From: Agromyces tardus
GTDB taxonomy: Bacteria > Actinomycetota > Actinomycetes > Actinomycetales > Microbacteriaceae
NCBI RefSeq assembly: GCF_003710805.1
Contig: NZ_RHHB01000016.1
Span: forward strand, 1-61,266
DNA: 61,266 nucleotides
Direction of reading: 5' to 3'
The translations under genes and the position numbers were made by a program. A model generated the notes under the pieces. It saw nothing but the letters and a program-made list of their open reading frames with translations. It ran no database searches and had not been told where the DNA came from. This document shows, in pieces, positions 26,512-35,541 of the stretch (position 1 is its first letter; the number at the start of each line of letters is the position of its first letter).

Positions 26512-26558
26512 GAAACGGATGCCGCGGTGCCGGCCGACGGCCGGGCGGCATCCGTTTC
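26512..26558 (+). terminator. Perfect 14-bp stem-loop after rnj
   Basis: GAAACGGATGCCGC (26512-26525) pairs perfectly with GCGGCATCCGTTTC (26545-26558). The 19-base loop itself contains a nested CCGGCC-GAC-GGCCGG hairpin. The descending arm ends in GTTTC, with no longer T-run. It sits 35 bases after the rnj stop and 40 bases before the next gene, as expected of a terminator. The stem is built from the over-represented word GGATGCC. Confidence 0.72.
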
Positions 26559-26598
26559 GCGAAACGCGGCCGTAACGCGGCACGCGTACGCTCCGCGC

Positions 26599-27090
26599 AT
26601 GGCGGACTTCACGATCAGGCCCGCGCTTCCGGCCGATGGAGCCTTCCTCGCCGACATGGTCGTCGAGGCGGCCAACTGGCGCGCGGGCGCCACGCGCCCC
26701 CGCCCCGCCGTGCTCACCGACCCGGTGCACTCGGCGTACATCTCCGGCTGGCAGCGGCCCGCCGATCGCGGCGTCGTCGCGATCGGCCACGACGGCACGC
26801 CCGTCGGCGCCGCGTGGTACCGCCTCTTCGGCGCCGATCGTCCGGCCTACGGCTTCGTCGCGACGGGGGTGCCCGAGCTCATCATCGGCGTGAAGCCCAT
26901 GTGGCGCGCGCAGGGCGTGGGCCGCGCGCTGCTGCGCGAGTTGACGGCCGCCGCGCGTGCGGAGGGATTCGCCCGCCTCGCACTGAGCGTCGAACACGGC
27001 AACTTCGCGCTCGAGCTCTATCGCTCGGAGGGGTTCGGCGTCGTCGCGTCGACCCCGACGCGCGACACGATGGTGCGCGCCCTGCGCTGA
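26599..27090 (+). CDS. GNAT family N-acetyltransferase
   Basis: This 163-residue protein shows the GNAT core: an N-terminal [18 protein letters not shown] strand-helix, [20 protein letters not shown] (acetyl-CoA loop at about residues 95-114) and [15 protein letters not shown] near the end. Substrate unknown. The ATG at 26599 is chosen because TACGCT (26587-26592) lies 6 bases upstream, the leaderless spacing used by many genes here. It stands alone between the rnj stem-loop and ftsK. Confidence 0.8.
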   Translation: MADFTIRPALPADGAFLADMVVEAANWRAGATRPRPAVLTDPVHSAYISGWQRPADRGVVAIGHDGTPVGAAWYRLFGADRPAYGFVATGVPELIIGVKPMWRAQGVGRALLRELTAAARAEGFARLALSVEHGNFALELYRSEGFGVVASTPTRDTMVRALR

Positions 27091-27220
27091 CCCGGGCGGC
27101 TGCGTCCGGCGTTGCGAGCCGCGCTCCGGCCCGCACGGCCGAATCGACACGCCGGGGGAGTGGCCCGACACTCGATGCGCCTCCGGCCCCGAGTCGGCGG
27201 TCGGCCCTAACGTGGAGGGC

Positions 27221-30073
27221 ATGGCTACGAGCACCAGGTCGAACGGTCGTGCCTCGGGCACCACCGCCCGCGGCTCGTCCTCGCGCACCGCCCCCACGAA
27301 GAAGCTCCCCGCATCGAGCCCCCCGTCGCGGGCGCGCACCACGAAGGCGTCGACGCAGCCGGCCGGCCCGAACCTCCTCGTGCGCGCGTGGATGGGCCTC
27401 GCTCACCTCACCGGCGCCGCCGCGCGTGCACTGGGCCCCGAGACGCTGCAGAAGGAGGAGCGTCGCGACGGCCTGCCGTTCTTCATCGTCCTGCTGGCGA
27501 TCGCGGGCGCCGTCGTCGAGTGGTTCCTCATCAACGACCCCGTCGCGCAGGTGCTCGACTCGTGGACCTTCGGGGGGCTGTTCGGCCGCGTCGCGTTCGC
27601 CCTGCCCGTGATCATGCTCATGTTCGCGATCTGGCTGTTCCGGCACCCCAGCTCGGTGCACGACAACACCCGCATCGGCATCGGGCTCGGGATGCTGCTG
27701 CTCACGGTCTCGGCGCTCTGCCACCTGTTCGGCGGGCAGCCTGCCCCGAGCGAGGGCATGGCCGTGCTGGCGCGTGCCGGCGGCATACTCGGCTGGATGC
27801 TCGCGGAGCCGCTCATCCTGCTCGCGACCGACGTGGGCGCGGCCGTCGTCCTCTTCGTGCTCCTCCTGCTGTCGCTCCTGATCCTCACGAAGACGCCGCC
27901 GAACCGCATCCCGCGGCGCTTCCGCGAGCTCTACGTCTGGCTGTTCGGTGCGCCCGAGGAGCCCGAGGCGGCCACCGAGGCGGCCGGGAAGCCGTCGCGT
28001 CGCCGCAAGGGCGAGCAGCCCGAGCTCGACGGCATCGACGGTGCGTCGGGCGACGAGCCGGCGGGGGGAATGCTGCCGTGGTGGCGGCGCAACTCCTCGA
28101 ACCGCGAGGAGGACCCGGCGTTCGAAGCCGCAGGCGTCGAGGGGCTGACCGAGGTGTTCGGCGCGGGCTCGGCGGCCGGGGCCTTCGAGACGCCGCTCGA
28201 CGGCGTGGCGGGCCCCGACGCGTACGGCACCGAGGTGCTCGGCGACCTCGAGCGCGCCGAGTCGGCGCTGCAGCACTTCACGGGCGACGTGCCGCGCGGC
28301 GGCACCGGGCTGCGCGGCGACGACCCCGGCGCGGGCGCCGCGGTCACGATCTTCGACGAGCCCGTCGACGTGCCGGTCGACCCCGTGGGCACGGCGAGCC
28401 TCGGCGCGGGCGGCGGCCACGAGGCATCCGCCCCCGACCGTCCGTACCACCTGCCGGCCGCGTCGACGCTCGCCGCGGGCGCGCCCGCGAAGACGCGCTC
28501 GCAGGCCAACGACGACGTCGTGCGCCAGATCACCGGCGTGTTCGAGCAGTTCGGCGTCGACGCGAAGGTCACCGGCTTCTCGCGGGGCCCCACGGTCACG
28601 CAGTACGAGATCGAGCTCGGCTCCGGCGTGAAGGTCGAGCGGGTCACCGCCCTCTCGAAGAACCTCGCGTACGCGGTCGCGTCGAACGAGGTGCGCATCC
28701 TCTCGCCGATCCCCGGCAAGAGCGCGATCGGCGTCGAGATCCCCAACGCCGACCGCGAGATCGTCACCCTCGGCGACGTGCTGCGCTCGGGCGCGGCGGC
28801 GAACGCGAAGCACCCCATGACGATCGGCGTCGGAAAGGACGTCGGCGGCGGCTACGTGGTCGCGAACCTCGCCAAGATGCCGCACCTCCTGGTGGCCGGC
28901 TCCACCGGCTCGGGCAAGTCGAGCTTCGTGAACTCGATGATCACGTCGCTGCTCATGCGGGCCCGGCCCGCCGACGTGCGCATGGTGCTCATCGACCCGA
29001 AGCGCGTCGAGCTCGCGCCGTACGCCGGCGTGCCGCACCTCATCACGCCCATCATCACGAATCCGAAGAAGGCCGCCGAGGCGCTCTCCTGGGTCGTGAA
29101 GGAGATGGACATGCGGTACGACGACCTGGCGTCGTTCGGGTTCCGTCACATCGACGACTTCAACAAGGCCGTCGTGAACGAGGAGATCGTGCTGCCGGCG
29201 GGCTCGGAGCGCACGCTCAAGCCGTACCCGTACCTGCTCGTGGTCGTCGACGAGCTCGCCGACCTCATGATGGTCGCCCCGCGCGACGTCGAGGACTCGA
29301 TCGTGCGCATCACCCAGCTCGCGCGCGCCTCGGGCATCCACCTCGTGCTCGCCACGCAGCGGCCGTCGGTCGACGTCGTCACGGGCCTCATCAAGGCCAA
29401 CGTGCCGTCACGGCTCGCGTTCGCGGTCACGAGCGTCACCGACTCGCGCGTCATCCTCGACCAGCCGGGCGCCGACAAGCTCATCGGGCAGGGCGACGCG
29501 CTCTTCCTCCCCATGGGCGCGTCGAAGCCCATCCGCGTGCAGGGCGCGTGGGTGAGCGAGGCCGAGATCGAGAAGGTCGTCAAGCACGTCACGAGGCAGG
29601 CGAGGCCCGAGTACCGCAACGATGTCGCCGCCGCGGTGGAGCGCAAGGAGATCGATTCGGACATCGGCGACGACCTCGAACTGCTGCTCGCGGCGGCCGA
29701 GCTCGTCGTCTCGACCCAGTTCGGCTCCACGTCGATGTTGCAGCGCAAACTGCGCGTGGGGTTCGCGAAGGCCGGTCGCCTCATGGACCTGCTCGAGTCG
29801 CGCGAGATCGTCGGCCCCTCCGAGGGGTCCAAGGCGCGCGACGTGCTCGTCACTGCCGAGCAGTTGGCGGGCGTGCTCGCGAAGCTCCGCGGCGAAGACG
29901 GTGCGCCGGTCGCGGCTCCGGCGGCCGCAGCTCCGCGCACCGCGGCCGAGCCCGCTCACGAGCCGGTCGACGATCGCTACGACGACCCCGTCGGTCGCAT
30001 CCCCGAGGGCCTCGAGGAGGTCGAGGGCGGCAGCGACGACGAGGACGCCTGGGGCCTCACCGGCCGCGACTGA
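27221..30073 (+). CDS. ftsK: DNA translocase FtsK/SpoIIIE
   Basis: This 950-residue protein has four hydrophobic N-terminal segments (about residues 85-225), an acidic and glycine-rich linker (about 245-420), and the FtsK motor with [15 protein letters not shown], Walker [10 protein letters not shown] (Lys566) and Walker [14 protein letters not shown]. The C-terminal gamma winged-helix domain ([20 protein letters not shown]) reads orientation sequences. It pumps chromosome ends apart at the division septum and activates dimer resolution. ATG start 7 bases after TAACGT (27208-27213), so probably leaderless. First gene of the ftsK-pgsA-cinA series. Confidence 0.94.
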   Translation: MATSTRSNGRASGTTARGSSSRTAPTKKLPASSPPSRARTTKASTQPAGPNLLVRAWMGLAHLTGAAARALGPETLQKEERRDGLPFFIVLLAIAGAVVEWFLINDPVAQVLDSWTFGGLFGRVAFALPVIMLMFAIWLFRHPSSVHDNTRIGIGLGMLLLTVSALCHLFGGQPAPSEGMAVLARAGGILGWMLAEPLILLATDVGAAVVLFVLLLLSLLILTKTPPNRIPRRFRELYVWLFGAPEEPEAATEAAGKPSRRRKGEQPELDGIDGASGDEPAGGMLPWWRRNSSNREEDPAFEAAGVEGLTEVFGAGSAAGAFETPLDGVAGPDAYGTEVLGDLERAESALQHFTGDVPRGGTGLRGDDPGAGAAVTIFDEPVDVPVDPVGTASLGAGGGHEASAPDRPYHLPAASTLAAGAPAKTRSQANDDVVRQITGVFEQFGVDAKVTGFSRGPTVTQYEIELGSGVKVERVTALSKNLAYAVASNEVRILSPIPGKSAIGVEIPNADREIVTLGDVLRSGAAANAKHPMTIGVGKDVGGGYVVANLAKMPHLLVAGSTGSGKSSFVNSMITSLLMRARPADVRMVLIDPKRVELAPYAGVPHLITPIITNPKKAAEALSWVVKEMDMRYDDLASFGFRHIDDFNKAVVNEEIVLPAGSERTLKPYPYLLVVVDELADLMMVAPRDVEDSIVRITQLARASGIHLVLATQRPSVDVVTGLIKANVPSRLAFAVTSVTDSRVILDQPGADKLIGQGDALFLPMGASKPIRVQGAWVSEAEIEKVVKHVTRQARPEYRNDVAAAVERKEIDSDIGDDLELLLAAAELVVSTQFGSTSMLQRKLRVGFAKAGRLMDLLESREIVGPSEGSKARDVLVTAEQLAGVLAKLRGEDGAPVAAPAAAAPRTAAEPAHEPVDDRYDDPVGRIPEGLEEVEGGSDDEDAWGLTGRD

Positions 30074-30170
30074 TGCCGTCGCCGAGGTGCCCGCTCGGGC
30101 GCTGCGAGCACTGCCGAACACAGGCCGATGGGCCCATCTCGCGGAGCCGGTCGGACGTTAGGCTTTCGAC

Positions 30171-30785
30171 ATGACCTCCTCCGCCGGCAGCCCGACGAGA
30201 TCGGCGAACTGGAACCTCCCGAACGCCATCACGATCGTGCGCATCCTCATGGCGCCCCTCGTGTTCTGGCTCCTCCTCGCCGACGCCGGCGCCGACGGCC
30301 CGATGCGATGGTGGGCCGCCGTGCTCTTCATCATCGCGATCTCGACCGACTGGGTCGACGGGTGGATGGCGCGTTCCCGGGGCCTCGTCACCGACCTCGG
30401 CAAGATCCTCGACCCCATCGCCGACAAGCTGCTCACGAGCGGCGCCCTCGTCTGCCTCTCGATCCTCGGCGAGCTGTGGTGGTGGGTCACGATCGTCATC
30501 GTCGTGCGCGAGGTGGGCATCACGATCTGGCGGTTCGTCGAGCTCGGACGCGGCAACGTCGTGCCCGCGTCATCCGGCGGCAAGGCCAAGACCATGGCGC
30601 AGTCGATCGCGATCTCGCTCGCGCTCCTGCCGCTCTGGACGCTCGTGGGCGACTGGATCTTCTGGCTCAACTGGATCGCCATGGGCGTCGCGCTCGTGCT
30701 CACGGTGTGGTCGGGCCTGCTCTACGTCCGGGACGCCCGGCGGTTGTACCGCGAACGCCACAGCGGCGGCGCGGCGGCAGCATGA
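30171..30785 (+). CDS. pgsA: CDP-diacylglycerol-glycerol-3-phosphate 3-phosphatidyltransferase
   Basis: This 204-residue membrane enzyme has the CDP-alcohol phosphotransferase motif DG-x2-AR-x8-G-x3-D-x3-D, seen in VDGWMARSRGLVTDLG and LDPIADK. It has an N-terminal WNLPNAITIVRIL helix and further hydrophobic segments. It makes phosphatidylglycerol phosphate. The ATG lies 6 bases after TAGGCT (30159-30164). Its stop overlaps the cinA start (ATGA). The ftsK-pgsA-cinA order is conserved in actinobacteria. Confidence 0.9.
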   Translation: MTSSAGSPTRSANWNLPNAITIVRILMAPLVFWLLLADAGADGPMRWWAAVLFIIAISTDWVDGWMARSRGLVTDLGKILDPIADKLLTSGALVCLSILGELWWWVTIVIVVREVGITIWRFVELGRGNVVPASSGGKAKTMAQSIAISLALLPLWTLVGDWIFWLNWIAMGVALVLTVWSGLLYVRDARRLYRERHSGGAAAA

Positions 30786-31333
30786 CGGTTGCCGGCGGGC
30801 TCGCAGCCGGTTCCGATGAGCGGATGCCGCAGCCGGTGCCGGGCACGCCCGATCCCGCCGCGCGCCTCATCGGCGAGCTGACCCGCCGCGGCCTGCGCAT
30901 CGCGGTCGCCGAGTCGCTCACGGGCGGTCTCGTCGTCGCGGAGCTCACCCGGATCCCCGGGGCCTCGGTCGTCGTGAACGGCGGCGTCGTGGCGTACGAC
31001 ACCGCGGTGAAGCGGTCGGTCCTCGGCGTGGCCGCCGAGCTGCTCGCAGACGAGGGGCCCGTGCATCCCGAGGTGGCGCGCCAGATGGCCGACCATGTGC
31101 GGCGAGTGCTCGCGGTCGCCGGCCGCCCCGCCGACATCGGCGTGGCCACCACGGGGGTCGCGGGTCCCGCCGAGCAGGACGGCAAGCCGGCCGGCACCGT
31201 CTACGTCGGCGTCGCGATCGGCGACGAGGTCGAGGCCATCGCGCTCGACCTCGCGGGCGATCGCGGCGAGATCCGCCGCGAGACGGTGCGGCGCGCGATC
31301 GACGCGGTGCTTTCACGGCTCGACGCGGGCTGA
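30782..31333 (+). CDS. cinA: CinA C-terminal domain protein (nicotinamide-nucleotide amidohydrolase)
   Basis: This 183-residue protein has the PncC/CinA-C pattern: RIAVAESLTGGLVVAEL, VVNGGVVAYDTAVKRSVLGV and VATTGVAGPAEQDGKPAGTVYVG. The longer CinA has an extra N-terminal MoaB-like domain that is absent here, as usual in actinobacteria. It deamidates nicotinamide mononucleotide in pyridine nucleotide recycling. Coupled to pgsA by ATGA. It is followed not by clgR, as in related genomes, but by a convergent two-component system. Confidence 0.88.
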   Translation: MTVAGGLAAGSDERMPQPVPGTPDPAARLIGELTRRGLRIAVAESLTGGLVVAELTRIPGASVVVNGGVVAYDTAVKRSVLGVAAELLADEGPVHPEVARQMADHVRRVLAVAGRPADIGVATTGVAGPAEQDGKPAGTVYVGVAIGDEVEAIALDLAGDRGEIRRETVRRAIDAVLSRLDAG

Positions 31334-31358
31334 ACCCGGCGCGACGAGGCTGCGTCGC

Positions 31359-32048
31359 TCAGCGCTGCCGCGACGGCATCCGGTACCGATGCTCGGGTCG
31401 ACCGGCCGAGCCGTATCGAGGGGCGACCTCGGCGGCTCCCGTCGCGACGAGGTGCTCGAGGTACCGGCGGGCGCTCACCCGCGACATCCCGAGCGTCTCG
31501 GCGAGCTCGGCGGCCGAGACATCCGTCGTGCACGCCGCGAGCCCCTCGGCGACCCGGGCGAGGCTCACGGTCGAGAGGCCCTTGGGCAGCGTCGCCCGCC
31601 GTGGCGAGGCCGCTCCGAGGAACTGGTCGACGGCGCGCTGGTCGAGCGTCGCCCTGGGGGTCGCCCGGTCGGCGGCGATACCGCGGCGCACCTCCTCGAG
31701 CCGCTCGCCGAGGCTCGCGCCCGAGAAGGGCTTCACGAGGTAGTGGCGCACGCCGAGGAGGCGGGCCCGTCGCACGGTGTCGAGGTCGCGCGCGGCCGTG
31801 ACGGCGATCACCTCGAGGTCGTCACCCTCGGCTCGCAGCCGCCGCAGCACGTCGAGTCCACCGAGGTCGGGCAGGTACACGTCGAGCAGCACGAGTTGCG
31901 GCCGATGCAACGAGATCGCCGCGAGCGCATCGGCGCCGGTGTGCGCCTCGGCGACGACGACGAATCCCGGCTGCGCGTCGACGAAGGCGCGGTTGACGTG
32001 GGCGACCGCGAAGTCGTCGTCGACGATCACGACACGGATGTCGCTCAT
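31359..32048 (-). CDS. CitB/DcuR-type response regulator
   Basis: This 229-residue protein has an N-terminal receiver domain (acidic pocket VVIVDDDF, phospho-acceptor Asp in LVLLDVYLPDLGG, conserved Lys in HYLVKPFS) and a C-terminal helix-turn-helix (DVSAAELAETLGMSRVSARRYLEHL) of the CitB/DctR class. It forms a cognate pair with the kinase upstream (4-base ATGA overlap). By position it should activate the tctCBA operon, perhaps by binding the 9-bp repeat array at 33772-33825. This is inference. Confidence 0.87.
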   Translation of the reverse strand: MSDIRVVIVDDDFAVAHVNRAFVDAQPGFVVVAEAHTGADALAAISLHRPQLVLLDVYLPDLGGLDVLRRLRAEGDDLEVIAVTAARDLDTVRRARLLGVRHYLVKPFSGASLGERLEEVRRGIAADRATPRATLDQRAVDQFLGAASPRRATLPKGLSTVSLARVAEGLAACTTDVSAAELAETLGMSRVSARRYLEHLVATGAAEVAPRYGSAGRPEHRYRMPSRQR

Positions 32049-33727
32049 CGCGGCACCTGGGTCGTCACGGCGCCCGGCGTGCTCGCCGTGCCTGCGGAGT
32101 ACGCGGCGCGCGAGGCGCGTGCAGCCGTCGAGGTGGGGGCGTCCGCCGCCCAGGGCAGCCGCACGGTGAACCGCGCACCGCCGGCGGGGGACTCGCCGAC
32201 GGAGACGGATCCGCCGAGCCGCGCGGCGACACGCTGCACGATCGTGAGCCCGATGCCGCGCCGGGCCTTGCCCGGGGTCGCGGCCTTGCCGGTGACGTCG
32301 GGCTCGAAGATCGCCTGCCGCTGCGCGGCGGGCACGCCGGGGCCGTCGTCGTCGACGCGCACGAGGACGACGCCCGGTTCGAGGTCGTCACGCAGCGACA
32401 GCGCGATGCGGCCGCCGAGCACGCACGCCTCGATCGCGTTGTCGAGGAGGTTGCCCACGACCGTGAGCAGGTCGGTGCGCGGGGCGTCGCCGGCGGCGGC
32501 GTCGAGGTGCGACGCGGGGTCGAGCTCGAGGGCGATGCCGAGCTCCTGCGCCCGCGAGCGCTTCGCGAGCACGAGGGCGGCCGTCTCGACGTCGGCGATG
32601 CCGTCGTGCTCGTCGAGCGGCGAGAGCGCGCCACCGCTGCCGACCCGCTCGATGAACGCGATCGCGGCGTCGACATGGCCGAGCTCGAGCAGTCCGCTGA
32701 CCACGTGCAGCTTGTTGGAGAACTCGTGCGACTGCGCGCGCAACCCCTCGGCGAGTCCCTGCGCGCCCTCGAGCTCGCGGAGCATCGTCTCGAGCTCGGT
32801 GCGGTCGCGCAGGATCGCGATCGAGCCGACCTCTCGCCCGTCGACCCGCACGCGGTCGCCGTGCACGAGCAGCACCCGCTCGCCCGAGAGCACGGGCGTC
32901 TCGCGGTCCTCGCCCGACGCGATGAAGCGGGCGAGCTCGCGATCGAGCACGTCCTCGACCCGCGCGCCGAGCACCGCCGCGGGGTCCGGCACGTCGAGCA
33001 GGCGCGCCGCCGCATCGTTCATGAGCACGATCCTGCCGTTGTCGTCGACCGCTACGAGGCCCTCGCGGATGCCGTGCAGCATCGCCTCGCGGGTCTCCAG
33101 CATCGCGCGGATCTCGTCGGGCTCGAGCCCGTAGATGCGGCGGCGGATGAGGCGCCCGATCCACGCCGAGCCGAGCACGCCGATCACGGCCGCGACCACG
33201 AGCGCGACGAGCAGTCCCGAGAGGCCGCCCAGGAAGTCGGCCCGCAGCTCCGATTCGAGGATGCCGACCGACACCTGGCCCATCACGTTCCCGTCGTCGT
33301 CGAAGATCGGCACCTTCACGCGCCAGGACTCGCCGAGCGTTCCCGTCTGCGTGCCGACGTAGATCTCGCCCGAGAGCGGGATCGCCGGGTCGGTCGACAC
33401 CTTCTCGCCGATGCGGTCGGGGTTCGGGTGCGAGTAGCGGATCCCCTCCTCGTTCGCGACGACGACGTACGTCACGTCGGAGGCGCGCCGGATCACCTCC
33501 GCGACGGGCTGGATCGTCGCCGCCGGGTCGGGGTCGTCGAACGCGTCGGTGATCGCGGGGAGTCCGGCGACCGACTGGGCGACCGCGATCATGCGGTCCT
33601 GGTAGGCCTCGCGCAGCTGGTGCTCCTGCAGCAGCATCGCCGTGACGCCCGTGCCGACCACGGTCGTGAGCACGATGGCGACCTGCAGCAGCAGCAGCTG
33701 CATGCCCAGCGTCATCGACCGGCCCAT
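32045..33727 (-). CDS. CitA/DcuS-type sensor histidine kinase
   Basis: This 560-residue membrane kinase has a first helix at about residues 10-30, an extracytoplasmic sCache-like sensor with the conserved RYSHPNPDRIGE and GEIYVGTQTGTLGESWRVKVPI segments, and a second helix at about 178-200. It then has a cytoplasmic PAS domain (AVDDNGRIVLMNDAAARLL), a dimerisation box with the phospho-His in SHEFSNKLHVVSGLLELG, and an ATPase domain (NLLDNAIEAC, DDGPGVP, RGIGLTIV). This family senses di- and tricarboxylates, matching the adjacent transporter. The chosen ATG gives MGRSMTLGMQ. An ATG 12 bases downstream is possible. Confidence 0.88.
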   Translation of the reverse strand: MGRSMTLGMQLLLLQVAIVLTTVVGTGVTAMLLQEHQLREAYQDRMIAVAQSVAGLPAITDAFDDPDPAATIQPVAEVIRRASDVTYVVVANEEGIRYSHPNPDRIGEKVSTDPAIPLSGEIYVGTQTGTLGESWRVKVPIFDDDGNVMGQVSVGILESELRADFLGGLSGLLVALVVAAVIGVLGSAWIGRLIRRRIYGLEPDEIRAMLETREAMLHGIREGLVAVDDNGRIVLMNDAAARLLDVPDPAAVLGARVEDVLDRELARFIASGEDRETPVLSGERVLLVHGDRVRVDGREVGSIAILRDRTELETMLRELEGAQGLAEGLRAQSHEFSNKLHVVSGLLELGHVDAAIAFIERVGSGGALSPLDEHDGIADVETAALVLAKRSRAQELGIALELDPASHLDAAAGDAPRTDLLTVVGNLLDNAIEACVLGGRIALSLRDDLEPGVVLVRVDDDGPGVPAAQRQAIFEPDVTGKAATPGKARRGIGLTIVQRVAARLGGSVSVGESPAGGARFTVRLPWAADAPTSTAARASRAAYSAGTASTPGAVTTQVPR

Positions 33728-33771
33728 CCGTCCAGTGTGCCGCACCGACGCCGGTGCGCCGCATCCGGAGC

Positions 33772-33825
33772 CATGACCAATACGACCGAATCGACCGTTA
33801 CGACCAGTACGACCGTTACGACCGC
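33772..33825. repeat. Tandem array of 9-bp TACGACCnn repeats between the sensor kinase and tctC
   Basis: Units starting at 33781, 33790, 33799, 33808 and 33817 read TACGACCGA, ATCGACCGT, TACGACCAG, TACGACCGT and TACGACCGC. A weaker unit CATGACCAA precedes at 33772. The array is in the divergent gap, directly upstream of the -35 zone of the tctC promoter. The position suits a binding array for the neighbouring response regulator. Confidence 0.65.
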
Positions 33826-33852
33826 AGCATTCCCGGCGCGCAGGCGCGCCCC

Positions 33853-33898
33853 TAGCGTCATCCGCACATCGATCGTCAGCCCGGGAACGGTCCCGGGC
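33853..33898 (+). promoter_or_regulatory. tctC -10 box and 5'-UTR hairpin
   Basis: TAGCGT (33853-33858) is the best -10 candidate for tctC, with only a weak -35 (TTCCCG near 33830), as expected of an activated promoter. The leader then forms a perfect 8-bp hairpin, GCCCGGGA (33879-33886), loop ACGG, TCCCGGGC (33891-33898), ending just before the ribosome-binding site AAGGAGGAG (33903-33911). Confidence 0.5.
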
Positions 33899-33913
33899 AC
33901 TCAAGGAGGAGCT

Positions 33914-34978
33914 TTGCGATCTCACAGCGAGCCGCGCACGTCGGCCGGAACCCTCACCCCGCGCAAGCGGGCGACCCGCGGCGGGCTGGCCGCGGTCGGC
34001 GTCGTCACGATGCTGGGCCTCGCGGCCTGCACCGCGGCGGATGCCTCCACAGGCGACGCGGATGCCGCGCCGGCATCCCTCGACGCCGTCAACCTCATCG
34101 CCCCCGCCGACCCGGGCGGCGGTTGGGACCAGACCGCGCGCGCGCTCTCCCAGGTGCTGACCGAGGAGGACCTCGTCGGCTCGGCCCCCGTCGAGAACAT
34201 CGGCGGCGCCGGTGGCACCGTCGGGCTCGCGGCACTCGCGAACGAGAAGGATCCCGCGACGCTCATGGTCACGGGCCTCGTCATGGTGGGCGCGGTCGAG
34301 ACGAACGCCTCCCAGGTGCGCATCGAGGACACGACCCCCATCGCGAAGCTCACCGAGGAGGCGCTCGTGCTCGTCGTGCCGGCGTCGTCGCCGTACAAGA
34401 CGACCGAGGACCTCGTCGACGCGATCGTCGACCAGGGCGCCGCGATCTCGGTGACCGGCGGCTCGGCGGGCGGCGCCGACCACATCCTCGCCGGCATGCT
34501 GCTCACCGAGGCGGGCGTCGACCCCGCCGACATCCCGTCGACGCTCAACTACATCCCCAACTCGGGCGGCGGCGAGGCCGTGACCATGCTGCTCGGCAAC
34601 ACCGTGCAGGCGGGCATCTCGGGCGTCGGCGAGTTCGTCGAGCAGATCGAGGCGGGCGAGCTCCGCGCGCTCGCGGTGTCCTCGCCCGAGCCCGTCGCGC
34701 TGCTCCCCGACACCCCGACCCTCATCGACGAGGGGTACGACGTTCAGCTCACGAACTGGCGCGGGCTCCTCGCGCCCGGCGACCTCGACGACGCCGACGT
34801 CGCCGCGCTGCAGGAACTCGTGACCCAGGTGCACGACTCCGACGCGTGGGCGGCCACGCTCGAGGAGAAGGGGTGGGCCGACGCGTTCCTCGTCGGCGAC
34901 GAGTTCCAGTCGTTCCTCGACGGCAACATCACCGAGGTGACGCAGACGCTCCAGACGATCGGCCTGGTCGCACCGTGA
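33914..34978 (+). CDS. tctC: Tripartite tricarboxylate transporter substrate-binding lipoprotein TctC
   Basis: This 354-residue protein has an N-terminal lipoprotein signal (basic PRKRATRGG, hydrophobic core, lipobox GLAAC with Cys39) and the Bug/TctC fold, including PADPGGGWDQTARAL, ENIGGAGGTVGL and SGVGEFVEQIEAG. It captures the substrate, probably citrate or a related carboxylate, outside the membrane. The start is TTG, chosen because AAGGAGGAG ends 3 bases upstream and the signal peptide then has normal length. An upstream ATG at 33773 would translate the repeat array and break the signal peptide. Confidence 0.88.
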   Translation: MRSHSEPRTSAGTLTPRKRATRGGLAAVGVVTMLGLAACTAADASTGDADAAPASLDAVNLIAPADPGGGWDQTARALSQVLTEEDLVGSAPVENIGGAGGTVGLAALANEKDPATLMVTGLVMVGAVETNASQVRIEDTTPIAKLTEEALVLVVPASSPYKTTEDLVDAIVDQGAAISVTGGSAGGADHILAGMLLTEAGVDPADIPSTLNYIPNSGGGEAVTMLLGNTVQAGISGVGEFVEQIEAGELRALAVSSPEPVALLPDTPTLIDEGYDVQLTNWRGLLAPGDLDDADVAALQELVTQVHDSDAWAATLEEKGWADAFLVGDEFQSFLDGNITEVTQTLQTIGLVAP

Positions 34979-35541
34979 CCGAGTCGGCACCGGCTCCCCT
35001 CGACGCTGCGGCGTCGGGGGGAGCCCCCTCGGCGTCCCGGGCGCGTCGGCCGCTCGGGGAACTCGCGTTCGCCGTCGTGTGCGCCGCCCTCGGCGCCTAC
35101 GCGATCATCGGCGCCGGCTTCATCCGGGTGCCGCCGGGCTCGGCGAGCGTGCTCGGGCCGCGCGTCTTCCCGTACGCCGTCGGAGTGCTGCTCGTCGCGG
35201 CATCCGTCGCCGTGATCGTGCAGGTGCTGCGCGGACACAGCGGCACGCCCGACGACGGCGAGGACGTCGACCCCGACGCCCCCACCGACTGGCTCACCGT
35301 CGCCAAGCTCATCGCGTGCTTCGTCTCCCAGCTGTTCCTCATCGAGTGGGCGGGCTGGCCGTTCGCGGTCACCGTGCTCTTCGGCGGGGCCGCGTGGGCG
35401 CTCGGCGCGAAGCGCTGGTGGACCGCCCTCGCGATCGGGTTCGGCCTCGGACTCGTCACGCAACTCGTCTTCGGCGCCTGGCTCGGGCTCTCGCTGCCCG
35501 CCGGCCCGCTCCTCGACTGGATCCCGATCTTCCATGGATAG
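34975..35541 (+). CDS. tctB: Tripartite tricarboxylate transporter small membrane subunit TctB
   Basis: This 188-residue protein has four hydrophobic segments and the TctB features: a first helix [20 protein letters not shown], the [15 protein letters not shown] segment, and a final helix ending in [11 protein letters not shown]. The GTG start overlaps the tctC stop (GTGA), and the stop lies inside tctA (8-base overlap). TctB is the poorly conserved small subunit that works with TctA in sodium- or proton-driven uptake. Confidence 0.87.
   Translation: MTESAPAPLDAAASGGAPSASRARRPLGELAFAVVCAALGAYAIIGAGFIRVPPGSASVLGPRVFPYAVGVLLVAASVAVIVQVLRGHSGTPDDGEDVDPDAPTDWLTVAKLIACFVSQLFLIEWAGWPFAVTVLFGGAAWALGAKRWWTALAIGFGLGLVTQLVFGAWLGLSLPAGPLLDWIPIFHG

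Noticed and set aside
33772..33825. CRISPR-like or coding interpretation of the 9-bp repeats (an ATG at 33773 opens a Thr-rich frame into tctC).
   Set aside because: There are no spacers, and translation from there would put about 47 residues in front of a normal lipoprotein signal and ignore the strong ribosome-binding site at 33903.
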